The position numbers were made by a program, and so were the translations under genes. From contig VGNE01000026.1 in the NCBI GenBank assembly GCA_016866215.1, forward strand, positions 1-48,681: 48,681 nucleotides of DNA. Direction: 5' to 3'. The notes below the pieces were generated by a model, which was not told the DNA's origin, did not search any database, and saw only the letters and a program-made list of their open reading frames with translations. Numbering within the stretch: position 1 is the first letter of the stretch; every line of letters starts with the position of its first letter. Shown piece by piece: positions 8,290 through 15,577 of this stretch. The stretch comes from Chloroflexota bacterium. Lineage in GTDB: Bacteria > Chloroflexota > Anaerolineae > Anaerolineales > Villigracilaceae.

Positions 8290-9279
8290 GTGTCTGAACC
8301 CCCTCTCGTCACGGTCATTATCGTTTTCTGGAACAGTGAAAAACACTTCCCTGAATGTCTGGAACGACTGGCAACCCAGACATTCAGGGATTTTGAAATT
8401 GTCGTCGTTAATAATGGGTCGGATATTCATTGGTTCGATCAATATAACATAGATGGGTTGCGCGTCCATCATCTCGAAGCCAACCTTGGCTTTGCGGTTG
8501 CCAACAACATAGGCGCGCGCCTTGTCCGCGGAAAATGGATCGCCCTGCTCAACGCGGATGCCTACCCCGAGCCGGACTGGCTGGAAAATCTCCTGAAGGC
8601 GGCGCGGGAAAATCCGCAATTCAACTTCTTCTCCTCCCGCCAACTTCAGGCGGACACTCCCGAATTATTGGACGGCGCAGGCGACGCTTATCACATCAGC
8701 GGGCTGGCGTGGCGGAATGGTTATTGCCTGCCAGCCGATTCGTGCGCGCTGGAGCAAAGGGAAGTTTTCAGTCCCTGTGCCGCCGCCGCCTTATATTCAC
8801 GGGATGATTTCATAAAGATTGGCGGTTTCGATGAAGATTACTTTTCCTATTTTGAAGATGTGGATCTGGGATTCCGCCTGGGGTTGCAGGGAAAGAAATG
8901 TCTTTATGTCCCGGAGGCAGTCGTCCACCACGTTGGGAGCGCCAGCACCGGCAAACGCAGCGACTTCTCCGTCTATTATGGCTATCGCAATTTGATCTGG
9001 ACCTTCGTCAAGGATATGCCGTCTCCGCTCCTTTGGCTGTTTCTGCCCCTTCATATCGCAGCGATGTCCTTCTTCATGGCATACCTCACCCTGCGCGGAC
9101 AGGGACGCGCGATCTGGAAGGCGGTCTTCGACGCGCTGCGCGGGCTTCCCAAAGTCATCGAAAAACGAAGGGCAATTCAAAAGGACAGAAGGATAAGATC
9201 AAGCGATTTGCTCAAGGTCATGTCCACCGGCATCCTTGAGCCGTACCGCGAATTCATGGAACGGAACAAAAACAGATGA
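8290..9279 (+). CDS. Family 2 glycosyltransferase (first copy of a duplicated pair)
   Basis: 329 residues starting with GTG. The GT-A fold is evident: VTVIIVFWNSE, then NADAYPEPDW (DxD-like metal site), FDEDYFSYFEDVDLGFRL (the ED acceptor region), and a C-terminal hydrophobic stretch LLWLFLPLHIAAMSFFMAY that probably attaches the enzyme to the membrane. It resembles rhamnosyltransferase-like enzymes of O-antigen and S-layer glycan loci. It is clearly paralogous to 15590-16594, with some long blocks nearly identical. The next gene overlaps by 4 nt. Confidence 0.87.
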   Translation: MSEPPLVTVIIVFWNSEKHFPECLERLATQTFRDFEIVVVNNGSDIHWFDQYNIDGLRVHHLEANLGFAVANNIGARLVRGKWIALLNADAYPEPDWLENLLKAARENPQFNFFSSRQLQADTPELLDGAGDAYHISGLAWRNGYCLPADSCALEQREVFSPCAAAALYSRDDFIKIGGFDEDYFSYFEDVDLGFRLGLQGKKCLYVPEAVVHHVGSASTGKRSDFSVYYGYRNLIWTFVKDMPSPLLWLFLPLHIAAMSFFMAYLTLRGQGRAIWKAVFDALRGLPKVIEKRRAIQKDRRIRSSDLLKVMSTGILEPYREFMERNKNR

Positions 9280-9866
9280 AGGACATCGGCGTTTGCATCC
9301 TCACCCGCAGTTCAAGGGATGTGATTCTCGACTGCCTCGCCTCGCTCTTCGAGCAGACCAAAGAGCTTGAAATGGATGTCGTTGTCGTGGATAACGACTC
9401 GCGCGACGACACCGTGGACCTGATCCGCCGCAACTTCCCGCAGGTGAAGTTGATTCTCAATTCTGAAAATGCCGGCTACTCCCGCGGCGTCAACCAGGGC
9501 TTGCGGACTCTCGATGCCCGTTATTACGTTTTGTTGAATCCCGATGCGGTCATCCTCGATCGCGCGCTGGAGCGGCTGGCGCGCTTCATGGATGAAAACC
9601 CGCAGGCAGGCATTTGTGGGTCCAGGGTCCTCAACCGCGACGGCAGCCTGCAATATCAATGCCGCCGCGGTGAAGCCCGCCCGGGCGAGGTCTTCTCGTA
9701 TTTTCTGGGTCTGGATCGTATGTTCCCCAACGACCCGCGCAGGAAAAGATCGCACTCTGGCGTTTGCTGGACAAAGACCTTGACCGCCCAGCCATCGCGC
9801 GTCAATTCACATTATCTATCAATGCAATTCGCGGGGCTTATGCTCACATCAGCGAAGACGAAGTAA
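9276..9866 (+). pseudogene. Truncated family 2 glycosyltransferase
   Basis: The first about 154 residues match the intact gene at 16591-17487 at roughly 90% (for example LTRSSRDVILDCL, NSENAGYSRGVNQG and FLGLDR are shared). At nt 9738, directly after FPNDPR, the match stops abruptly. The remaining about 40 codons are out-of-frame reading of an unrelated toxin-antitoxin remnant. The acceptor-binding half and membrane tail are missing, so no activity is expected. The junction is clean at the nucleotide level, which points to recombination or insertion with deletion, not gradual decay. Confidence 0.85.
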
Positions 9867-9931
9867 TGAAAGACGCGGTCAAAGCCACGCGGCAAGCGCG
9901 AAAAGCCCGCCATGCGAAAAGTCGTTCTTGA
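9739..9931 (+). pseudogene. 3' remnant of an antitoxin-like gene
   Basis: In the frame starting at 9740 an open stretch reads QEKIALWRLLDKDLDRPA and on to AKSRS, followed by a stop at 9929-9931. It overlaps the PIN-domain start at 9912, the arrangement typical of antitoxin-toxin pairs. Its own 5' end is lost at the junction with the truncated glycosyltransferase at 9738. The basic C-terminal tail (KATRQARKARHAKSR) suits an antitoxin, but the family is not recognised. Confidence 0.5.
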
Positions 9932-10220
9932 TACCAATATATTCATCAGCGGGGTGATTACGTCGGGATATTCCGCGTCCATTTTGGACGCCGCCCGCCG
10001 TGAAGAGATCAAACTGGTTACATCTGCCCATCTGCCCGAAGAATTCAGCGACGTGATTTCACGCCGTCACATTACGAAAAAATATCCCAAAGCCGCCCAG
10101 GAAGCCGAAGCCCTGAACGAAGTGAACGGGCGGCTCTCGCACAGCCTCCCCGCATGGGGAACGACATCGTTTAATCGTTTTGTACGGCAGAGAACTGTAA
10201 ATTATGATTGTGCAAGGTAG
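9912..10220 (+). pseudogene. Truncated PIN-domain toxin (VapC-like)
   Basis: It starts with MRKVVLDTNIFISGVITS, the first acidic motif of a putative-toxin PIN domain (COG1569-like), then SAHLPEEFSDVISRRHI. PIN toxins of this group run to about 135-150 residues with later Asp residues in ADxxDxxF and GD contexts. Here recognisable sequence ends near residue 75 (about nt 10138) and the rest is unrelated. At least two of the metal-binding acidic residues are therefore absent and an active RNase is unlikely. It overlaps the antitoxin remnant by 20 nt. Confidence 0.7.
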
Positions 10221-10248
10221 AGCACATTAGTTTTTTTGCAAACCATAC

Positions 10249-10277
10249 TTGACAAAAAGTATTACTTTATGTATAGT
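10249..10277 (+). promoter_or_regulatory. Sigma70-type promoter giving a leaderless start
   Basis: TTGACA (10249-10254), a 17-nt spacer and TATAGT (10272-10277) form a near-consensus promoter. Six bases (ACAACC) separate the -10 box from the ATG at 10284, so the transcription start should fall on or next to the A of the start codon. No Shine-Dalgarno sequence is available. This strongly suggests a leaderless mRNA for the downstream ATPase. Confidence 0.75.
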
Positions 10278-10283
10278 ACAACC

Positions 10284-11456
10284 ATGATAATACAAAGAGA
10301 CATTTACACTGAGATTGCGCCTGTTCTATCTTCGCCCGAAGCCATTGTCATCACGGGCATGAGGCGTGTTGGGAAAACAACGCTGCTCAAATTTATCTAT
10401 GACCAGGTTGAATCACCCAATAAGATCTACCTGGATCTGGAAAACCCACGCAACCAAACCTATTTCCAGGAAGTTGATTACGATGCCGTAAAAAATAATC
10501 TCCAATTGTCAGGCCTGCAAAAAGAAGGGCGGGCAACCGTATTTTTGGATGAAATCCAATGGGTAAAGCAGCTGCCCTCCATCGTAAAGTATTTAATGGA
10601 CACATATCAGATCAAGTTCATTTTGAGCGGTTCTTCCAGCTTTTATTTAAAAAATCAATTCTCCGAATCGCTTGCGGGAAGAAAATATATTTTCGAACTC
10701 CACCCATTGACGTTCCGCGAGTTCTTACGCATGAAACAAGCGCCTATCCCTTCCAATAGAGGAGCGTTCGATCAAACCTCCCTGGCTTTTTATCAAACCT
10801 ACAAGGCATACGTGGACGAATACTTGCAGTTTGGCGGATTCCCCGGGGTCGCGCAAAAAACGACAGAAAGCGAAAAGAAGTCCGCCCTGGATGACATCTT
10901 TATTTCGTATTATCAACTGGAAGTCCTGCAACTCAGTGATTTTCGCAAAATCCACAAAATCAGGGATTTGCTTTTTCTCTTGATGGGACGCGTAGGCTCG
11001 CGCCTGGATGTAAAAAAACTTACCAGTACTCTTGGCATCTCGCGCGAGACCGTCAACGAGTATCTTGCCTTCTTGGAAGGCACGTATTTCATCAAAATAG
11101 TGAGACCTTACACCACCAGCAAGGATGTTGAGATACGCAAAGCGGGCAAAATATACGTGTGCGATACGGGACTTGTCCGCCAATTTGCCCAGGTGGATGA
11201 AGGCGTGCTGTTCGAAAATGCCGTGTATTGGAATTTACACCAAAAAGGAGCGGTTCAATATTATCAACGAAAAAACGGCGTTGAAATTGATTTTGTCCTT
11301 AACCAGCGACAAGCGTATGAAGTAAAACTTCATCCCGTCAAGGAAGATATGAATAAATTACAGGCTTTGGGAAAAGATATCGGAATAGAGAAAACAAATA
11401 TCGTGGGGCGAGACTATGCCCCGATGCAGGAAGTTCTGTATCTCTATAATCTATGA
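10284..11456 (+). CDS. AAA+ ATPase with C-terminal DUF4143 nuclease-like domain
   Basis: 390 residues. Walker A is GMRRVGKTTLL (about residues 24-34), Walker B is VFLDEIQ (about 90-96), and the sensor strand is FILSGSSS. The C-terminal DUF4143 part contains EIDFVLNQRQAYEVKL, the core of a PD-(D/E)xK-like fold. Start 10284 is chosen because the promoter places the transcript end there; an upstream in-frame ATG at 10269 lies inside the promoter. These proteins are common accessory ATPases in bacteria and archaea with no settled function. The gene has its own promoter and is isolated between relics, which fits horizontal acquisition. Confidence 0.87.
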   Translation: MIIQRDIYTEIAPVLSSPEAIVITGMRRVGKTTLLKFIYDQVESPNKIYLDLENPRNQTYFQEVDYDAVKNNLQLSGLQKEGRATVFLDEIQWVKQLPSIVKYLMDTYQIKFILSGSSSFYLKNQFSESLAGRKYIFELHPLTFREFLRMKQAPIPSNRGAFDQTSLAFYQTYKAYVDEYLQFGGFPGVAQKTTESEKKSALDDIFISYYQLEVLQLSDFRKIHKIRDLLFLLMGRVGSRLDVKKLTSTLGISRETVNEYLAFLEGTYFIKIVRPYTTSKDVEIRKAGKIYVCDTGLVRQFAQVDEGVLFENAVYWNLHQKGAVQYYQRKNGVEIDFVLNQRQAYEVKLHPVKEDMNKLQALGKDIGIEKTNIVGRDYAPMQEVLYLYNL

Positions 11457-11463
11457 ACCCAGA

Positions 11464-11499
11464 CCTGCCCGTTGATCTTCAAGGCAGGCTTGTTATTTT
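11464..11499 (+). terminator. Possible weak terminator after the DUF4143 ATPase
   Basis: CCTGCC (11464-11469) and GGCAGG (11483-11488) can pair across a 13-nt loop, and a T-rich stretch follows. The stem is only 6 bp, so this is a weak call. Confidence 0.3.
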
Positions 11500-11548
11500 A
11501 AGTTATAGTGTTTTCTCTGTCATCTTCCATTCTGTTCCTCCGGGTGGT

Positions 11549-11620
11549 CCCTGAGCCGTGTCGAAGGGCAGGCCGCTTACCGTTACCGCGATGCCTGTCC
11601 TGAGCTGGCATCCTGTCATT
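11549..11620 (-). pseudogene. Short 3' relic of the repeat-associated gene family
   Basis: On the minus strand, in-frame codons read GIAVTVSGLPFDTAQG. This matches the C-terminal IAVTASG of the relic near 13400 and the RIAVMATD of the pseudogene ending at 14568, and it runs straight into a copy of the CCCTGAGC-type repeat (11549-11568). Only about 20 codons remain. It is one of three fragments of the same family within 4 kb. Confidence 0.45.
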
Positions 11621-11700
11621 GCTTTGCATGAGTTAAAAGTTCCGCCAGATTGTGGAGATCTGCTTGCTTATACAACAGGATTGGGGGTTCGGAGCCTCAT

Positions 11701-13110
11701 CTATTCGTCAACCATATTCTTCCAGTCATACAGGATGACATCTTTTCTATTCTTTGCAAGCTCCATCATTCGATCCGTGAAGCCTGATCGGGAGCAGAGT
11801 CCAAATAAGACTGTTTGCCCGTTCACTTCCTTCAACAGAGCCTTTGATTTCCCTTCCAGTTGTTCCAGGATATCCACCCCCAGCGGGCGCCGACTCCATT
11901 TACATTCGACCAGCATGGTGTAAATATCGTTGAGCAAAACGAGGTCAATTTCCTGGTTTGCCTGCCTGAGCAGACAGGCCTGCCACCAGCCTCCAATCTG
12001 CTTCGGTTGAAAGGGGAGTTTCCCTTTCAATCCATTCCGCCAAAAGTATTGACGGCAGACCTGTTCAAAGACGGTTGACGTGAAAGCATCCAGGTCAGGA
12101 GATATGGCTGTGTCAAATACCACCTCTTTCGCACCGCGTTCCAACTGTGAGTGATTAGGCAGGACGAACCGAAACCAGAAACGCAGGAAATTGTCTTTGA
12201 GGCGATAGACACCTCGGCGGCTCTTATGGGGTTGTGTTTCTGTGACGGGAACGACCCGCTCCACCAGATGAAGTTGTTGAAGCGTCTCCAGATAGGGAGC
12301 GATATTCTCAAAGCCCGCAGCTTGTTTTATCTCATTTTGACGGGTATTGCCCGATGCAATCGCTTGCAGCACGGCAAAGTAATTACGCGGCTCACGCAAT
12401 TCCTGTTGGAGCACAAAGCGTACCTCATCATAAAGCGCAGCACCACGCGTCAATATGCCATCAAGGATATTGGTTTGCAGCGATTGTTCAGGCTGGATGG
12501 TTTGCAGGTAAGCAGGCGTTCCCCCATACACGGCATATGCACGCAAACGATCGTCTGCACTGTAAGAAGTGAAAAACTGTTGAGCGTCCACGAATTCAAG
12601 CGGCTCCAGGAGATATTGAGCTGTACGCCGTCCATATAATGGCGCCTTATACCCTAAGACCGTTTCCTCCATCATCCCAATATAGGAACCATTTAGAATC
12701 AACATGATCTGACTGTTCTTCAATGAATGGTCCCATGTTCGCTGCAAGATGGACGATAGGGAGGGATCTGCCGCTATAAGATAAGGAAACTCATCCAGCA
12801 CTATAACCAGCCGTTCGGATTGGGCTTGTTTCGCCAGCGTATTCAGAAGGTCATCCCAGGTGTTATACACCGCGCCGACCTGCCCCGCGCCGAAGATGAC
12901 GTCATTCACGGCTTTGGATAAATTGGCGCGCAGGATCTGCTCTGGAACCTGGTCAGCCACAAAAAAGATGTGCCGCTTACCCTGGCAGAAGTGTGCCAGC
13001 AGTTCAGTTTTCCCTACTCTTCGCCTTCCATAAAGAACAAACAATTCGGCGCGGCCAGATTTGTTGTGTTTTTCGAGTAGGTCCAGTTCGGAAATACGAT
13101 TGACGAACAA
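11701..13110 (-). CDS. AAA+ ATPase with C-terminal DUF234-like nuclease domain
   Basis: 469 residues if translation starts at the TTG 13108-13110, which has AGGAGA 6 nt upstream and gives the usual beginning FVNRISELDLLE; a GTG at 13140 is open but has no ribosome site. Walker A is GRRRVGKTELL (about 28-38), Walker B is LVIVLDEFPYL (about 101-111), and the sensor strand is LILNGS. A winged-helix segment is followed by the C-terminal EIDLVLLNDIYTMLVECKW, a PD-(D/E)xK-like motif. The protein belongs to the archaeal-type ATPase group found scattered in bacteria, with function unknown. A 31-bp perfect palindrome lies 65 bp upstream and may be its operator. Confidence 0.87.
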   Translation of the reverse strand: MFVNRISELDLLEKHNKSGRAELFVLYGRRRVGKTELLAHFCQGKRHIFFVADQVPEQILRANLSKAVNDVIFGAGQVGAVYNTWDDLLNTLAKQAQSERLVIVLDEFPYLIAADPSLSSILQRTWDHSLKNSQIMLILNGSYIGMMEETVLGYKAPLYGRRTAQYLLEPLEFVDAQQFFTSYSADDRLRAYAVYGGTPAYLQTIQPEQSLQTNILDGILTRGAALYDEVRFVLQQELREPRNYFAVLQAIASGNTRQNEIKQAAGFENIAPYLETLQQLHLVERVVPVTETQPHKSRRGVYRLKDNFLRFWFRFVLPNHSQLERGAKEVVFDTAISPDLDAFTSTVFEQVCRQYFWRNGLKGKLPFQPKQIGGWWQACLLRQANQEIDLVLLNDIYTMLVECKWSRRPLGVDILEQLEGKSKALLKEVNGQTVLFGLCSRSGFTDRMMELAKNRKDVILYDWKNMVDE

Positions 13111-13174
13111 GGGATTTCTCCTATAAGACAAGCGAAGCACTACAGTCCCGCGTGTTTTTGGCGGGAGTCCTGTG

Positions 13175-13205
13175 GATAATTGTGATTATGATAATCACAA
13201 TTATC
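13175..13205. promoter_or_regulatory. 31-bp perfect palindrome upstream of the DUF234 ATPase
   Basis: GATAATTGTGATTAT, a central G, then the exact reverse complement ATAATCACAATTATC. It is AT-rich, has a two-fold axis at 13190 and lies 65 bp upstream of the TTG start. It could bind a dimeric repressor, or form a cruciform or RNA hairpin. The half-site TGTGA resembles CRP-type sites, but the spacing to TCACA is 9, not 6. Confidence 0.6.
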
Positions 13206-13298
13206 TTATCACGTTTCGATAGAGTTGTGGGCGCTTGTGAATCTTTCATTTCTGATGGCCGCAAAATCTTCCCGTGATTCTTGTCGAAAAGTTTAGTT

Positions 13299-13365
13299 AT
13301 ACCCAGCGCGGTCACAAATTGCGCTTTTTCAAAGGCGGGAAACCGCAATTTGTGACCGTGGGTAT
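13299..13365. repeat. Long inverted repeat (hairpin of about 22 bp with a 3-nt bulge)
   Basis: The left arm 13299-13323 and right arm 13344-13365 pair through ATACCCA and CGGTCACAAATTGCG, with an extra GCG in the left arm, around a 20-nt loop. It sits between the ATPase promoter region and the relic at 13386. No coding function is seen. It may be a miniature mobile element or a structured RNA element. Confidence 0.55.
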
Positions 13366-13385
13366 TATATCTATGTAGCAAGCAG

Positions 13386-13679
13386 TGGACCAGCCCCGCC
13401 CGTTGGAAACTCGGGGCTGGCCGCTCGCCGTCACCGCGATGCGTACGTTCGAGCCTTGCGGAACTGCCTGGGTCGCTGTGTACAGCCAGCGTCCGGTGTT
13501 CGGCGGTGTTTCCACTGCCGGTGGTCGAGTAGCCGTGCTCTTTGGCGTATCGAGACCCACCGCTCTTCGCGAAGCACCCTGACTGGCGAAGCCGTGTCGA
13601 AGGGCGCCGCCCTGAGCCGTGTCGAAGGGAAGTCCGCCACTGTTAATGCAAAGAGCGGCTTGCCCTTTACCTTTACGGC
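13386..13679 (-). pseudogene. Relic of the unidentified MAKVKLNP family, riddled with repeats
   Basis: The minus strand reads KVKGKPLFALTVADF, which matches the middle of the pseudogene at 14568-15165. It then passes into two CTTCGACACGGCT-type repeat copies and a hairpin of the GGTCTCGATACGCC...CTACTCGACC kind, and resumes as ETPPNTGRWLYTATQAVPQG and RIAVTASGQP, the C-terminal part of the same family. The N-terminal about 80 residues and the middle domain are missing. A CCAGCCCCG/CGGGGCTGG hairpin at the 3' end is shared with the other copy. Confidence 0.6.
13590..13629. repeat. Two adjacent copies of the CCTGAGC-TGTCGAAGGG dispersed repeat
   Basis: GCCGTGTCGAAGGGCG at 13590-13605 and CCCTGAGCCGTGTCGAAGGG at 13610-13629. 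Related copies are at 11549-11568, 14379-14397 and 14867-14890, so this element is unusually dense in the 11.5-15 kb interval. Confidence 0.7.
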
Positions 13680-13756
13680 TTGTTTGAAGGAGAGTTATCC
13701 CCATATGAAATGCGACGCGCACGCATAAGAATGTAGTAAAATAATAAGGAAACATC

Positions 13757-14026
13757 ATGCCTGAAATATCACGCTTCTTTGGCATTATCATTCGCATGTA
13801 CGTTGAGTTGGGCGCGCCACATCACCATCCGCACTTGCACGCCTATTATCAAAATGCTGTCGGTATTTATCGCATAGACCAGATAAATATGATCGAAGGA
13901 ACGCTTTCCAGAAGAGAACAAAGGCTTGTCGAGGCATGGATCGTTTTACATCAAAACGAACTATTGGAAAATTGGGAGCGGTTGCAATCCAGTGAAATGC
14001 CTTTCAAGATTGCGCCGCTCAAATAG
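13757..14026 (+). CDS. DUF4160 domain protein
   Basis: 89 residues that fit the DUF4160 family over their whole length: MPEISRFFGIIIRMY, the His-rich HHHPHLHAYY, and a C-terminal helix VEAWIVLHQNELLENWERL. An AAGGAA ribosome site lies 8 nt before the ATG, and TAAAAT at 13736-13741 could be a -10 box. DUF4160 genes are very often followed by DUF2442 genes, as here (14 nt gap). The pair behaves like a small accessory module sometimes described as toxin-antitoxin-like; no biochemical role is established. Confidence 0.85.
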   Translation: MPEISRFFGIIIRMYVELGAPHHHPHLHAYYQNAVGIYRIDQINMIEGTLSRREQRLVEAWIVLHQNELLENWERLQSSEMPFKIAPLK

Positions 14027-14040
14027 AAAGAAGGTTTGAA

Positions 14041-14337
14041 ATGGAACATAAAATTTACCGTGTCGTTTCTTTTGAGCCTGTTCGCCCATTCATATTGCAG
14101 GTAACTTTTGACGATGGCTCAAAGCAGACCATAGACTTTCGTCCCATGTTGGCGGGCGAAATCTACGGCCCATTGCAGAATGAAAAATTCTTCAACCAGG
14201 TGGAAATTGACCCCGAAGTTCATACCCTTGTCTGGCCAAATGGCGCGGACTTTGACCCTGCCACTTTACATGATTGGCCTGAGTATATAACCGAAATGAA
14301 GAAAATGGCGCAGCGGTGGGGAAAGGTCAATGTGTAG
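14041..14337 (+). CDS. DUF2442 domain protein
   Basis: 98 residues with the DUF2442 pattern: a beta-rich start (VVSFEPVRPFILQVTFDDG), DFRPMLAGEIYGPLQ, then VHTLVWPNGADFDPATLHDWPEY. The family frequently pairs with DUF4160 or RelE-like genes. It lies 14 nt after the DUF4160 gene with an AAAGAAGG ribosome site, so the two are probably one operon. Function unknown. Confidence 0.87.
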   Translation: MEHKIYRVVSFEPVRPFILQVTFDDGSKQTIDFRPMLAGEIYGPLQNEKFFNQVEIDPEVHTLVWPNGADFDPATLHDWPEYITEMKKMAQRWGKVNV

Positions 14338-14378
14338 TAGTCATGCTCTGGCGTGAATATCAATTTTCGCCGGGTGGT

Positions 14379-14397
14379 CCCTGAGCTTGTCGAAGGG
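14379..14397. repeat. Copy of the CCTGAGC-TGTCGAAGGG repeat
   Basis: CCCTGAGCTTGTCGAAGGG, preceded by CCGGGTGGT exactly as at 11540-11548. The rest of 14338-14524 shows no gene that can be supported. Confidence 0.65.
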
Positions 14398-14524
14398 CGC
14401 ATCGCCGATACAGGATGCAGATTATGCTGTTGATGAAACCTCGAAGATCACGTCACCTTTAAGATCAGGAACCGGTCTAGGCTGGTCTGCGTGAATATTT
14501 TTCCATGTTGTTGAAAGAAATAAT

Positions 14525-14553
14525 CCAGCCCTGGCCATTGGTTTCGGGGCTGG
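14525..14553 (-). terminator. Probable intrinsic terminator of the pseudogene at 14568
   Basis: CCAGCCC (14525-14531) pairs with GGGCTGG (14547-14553). Read on the minus strand, the hairpin is followed by ATTATTTCTTTC. A related hairpin follows the relic at 13386, so it probably duplicated together with the gene family. Confidence 0.5.
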
Positions 14554-14567
14554 CATTTCTTTTAGAG

Positions 14568-15165
14568 TTAGAGGGATTTCTCTTCCGACGACTCCCCTAC
14601 GCCCCCTGGCTGGTCGGTTGCCATCACTGCGATGCGCACCGTATTGCCTTGCGGGACGGCGCTGGTGGTCGTATACACCCAGCGCCCCGCCCGTTGGGTG
14701 GGGTCTCCTCAACCTCCCCGCTTTCGATCTCCTGTCCATTGGCATCGCTTACCGCCACTTGCAGGTGGGTTACCTTGAAGTCGTCATGCGCGCGCACCAC
14801 GATCGGGTCACCCGCCGCGCCGCCGTAGGCGGAAAGGTCCACCTCGTCCACCACGGGCGCGTTGAAGCCTGCCCTGAGCCTGTCGAAGGGAAGTCTGCCA
14901 CCGTTAATGCAAAGAGCGGCTTGCCCTTTGCCTTTGCGGCTCGCTCGTAAAGCGTCTTCTTTTCGGGGTCCGCCATCACCAGGCGCCCATACAGCACCGC
15001 CTGGCGGAAACGCGCCTGGTGTTCCAACTGCGCGGCGGTCGGCTGGATTCCGGAACGGTCGGGTTTGCGCCCCACGATCACTTCATCGCCGTAGCGCTTG
15101 AAGACCAGGTCGCCGACCTGTCCGCGGAACTTTTCCAGCACCGGGTTGAGTTTGACTTTTGCCAT
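14568..15165 (-). pseudogene. Frameshifted gene of an unidentified family (MAKVKLNP...)
   Basis: It begins MAKVKLNPVLEKFRGQVGD after a GGAGACAATATTCC ribosome region and is open for about 100 codons (GRKPDRSGIQPTAAQLEHQ, KPLFALTVADF). At that point a 23-bp copy of a dispersed repeat interrupts it (14867-14889). In the shifted frame the protein goes on as FNAPVVDEVDLSAYGG and DDFKVTHLQVAVSDANG, and after a second frameshift near 14695 as RWVYTTTSAVPQG and RIAVMATDQPG, ending at a TAA at 14568-14570. The intact product would be about 190 residues, with a C-terminal all-beta, Ig-like-looking segment. I do not recognise the family. Confidence 0.65.
14867..14889. repeat. 23-bp repeat inserted inside a gene
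   Basis: Removing these 23 bases (from GCCTGCCCTG to GTCGAAGG) restores GAC TTC TTC AAC on the minus strand and rejoins VADF to FNAP in frame. Both flanks carry GAA. It is a direct record of where this dispersed repeat entered. Confidence 0.7.
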
Positions 15166-15441
15166 GGAATATTGTCTCCTTTTCTGGGTTGGATGATATT
15201 ACATGCCCCCAGGGGACATGCCAACGGGCGGGTTGTGTCCGCGCATGATAAGCGCGTCCTAAGCGCATCCCAAGTGGGTCGTAAGCGCCTGGCGGCTTTT
15301 GCGGCTTGCGCGTCCAGCGGTTGAAATCAGAATATTTGTTCTAATAACGCCCTATTTTTACCCTCATTCCCGGAAAAAATCAAGGGGGAATGAGTGGTGA
15401 TTACCCACATCATTACACTGCCTGATTCGGCGGGTCGCGCA

Positions 15442-15540
15442 GCATCCTGCCTCAGCTCATAAAAGTCGGATAAATCCGACTGATTGTGACAGCCCGAAGG
15501 GCTTCCATGTGCTGAGCAGGCGGCTTTAGCCCCGCGATTC
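15442..15540 (-). repeat. About 100-bp dispersed repeat, copy 1
   Basis: The reverse complement shares GGGGCTAAAGCCGCCTGCTCAG, TGGAAGCCCTTCGGGCTG and CTGAGGCAGGA with 27473-27580 on the plus strand, in the same order. Inner palindromes (AGCCCGAAGGGCT and AGTCGGATAAATCCGACT) suggest a hairpin-rich element. The 10-bp inverted repeat around it could be its outer boundary. Confidence 0.65.
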
Positions 15541-15577
15541 CAAGTTTGTGGTAATCACCAGGGAATGACTCCCCGCT

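Noticed and set aside
10284-13110. The two AAA+ ATPases as a two-gene antiphage defence system
   Set aside because: They are convergent, belong to different families, have separate promoters and no conserved defence partner is next to either; such ATPases are common singletons.
13179-13201. CRP-type binding site in the 31-bp palindrome
   Set aside because: The half-sites TGTGA and TCACA are present but separated by 9 bases instead of 6, so the standard CRP spacing is not met.
14422-14745. Minus-strand open frame of about 107 codons overlapping the pseudogene end
   Set aside because: It reads the pseudogene in the wrong frame; the correct frame gives RWVYTTTSAVPQG and matches the paralogous relic.
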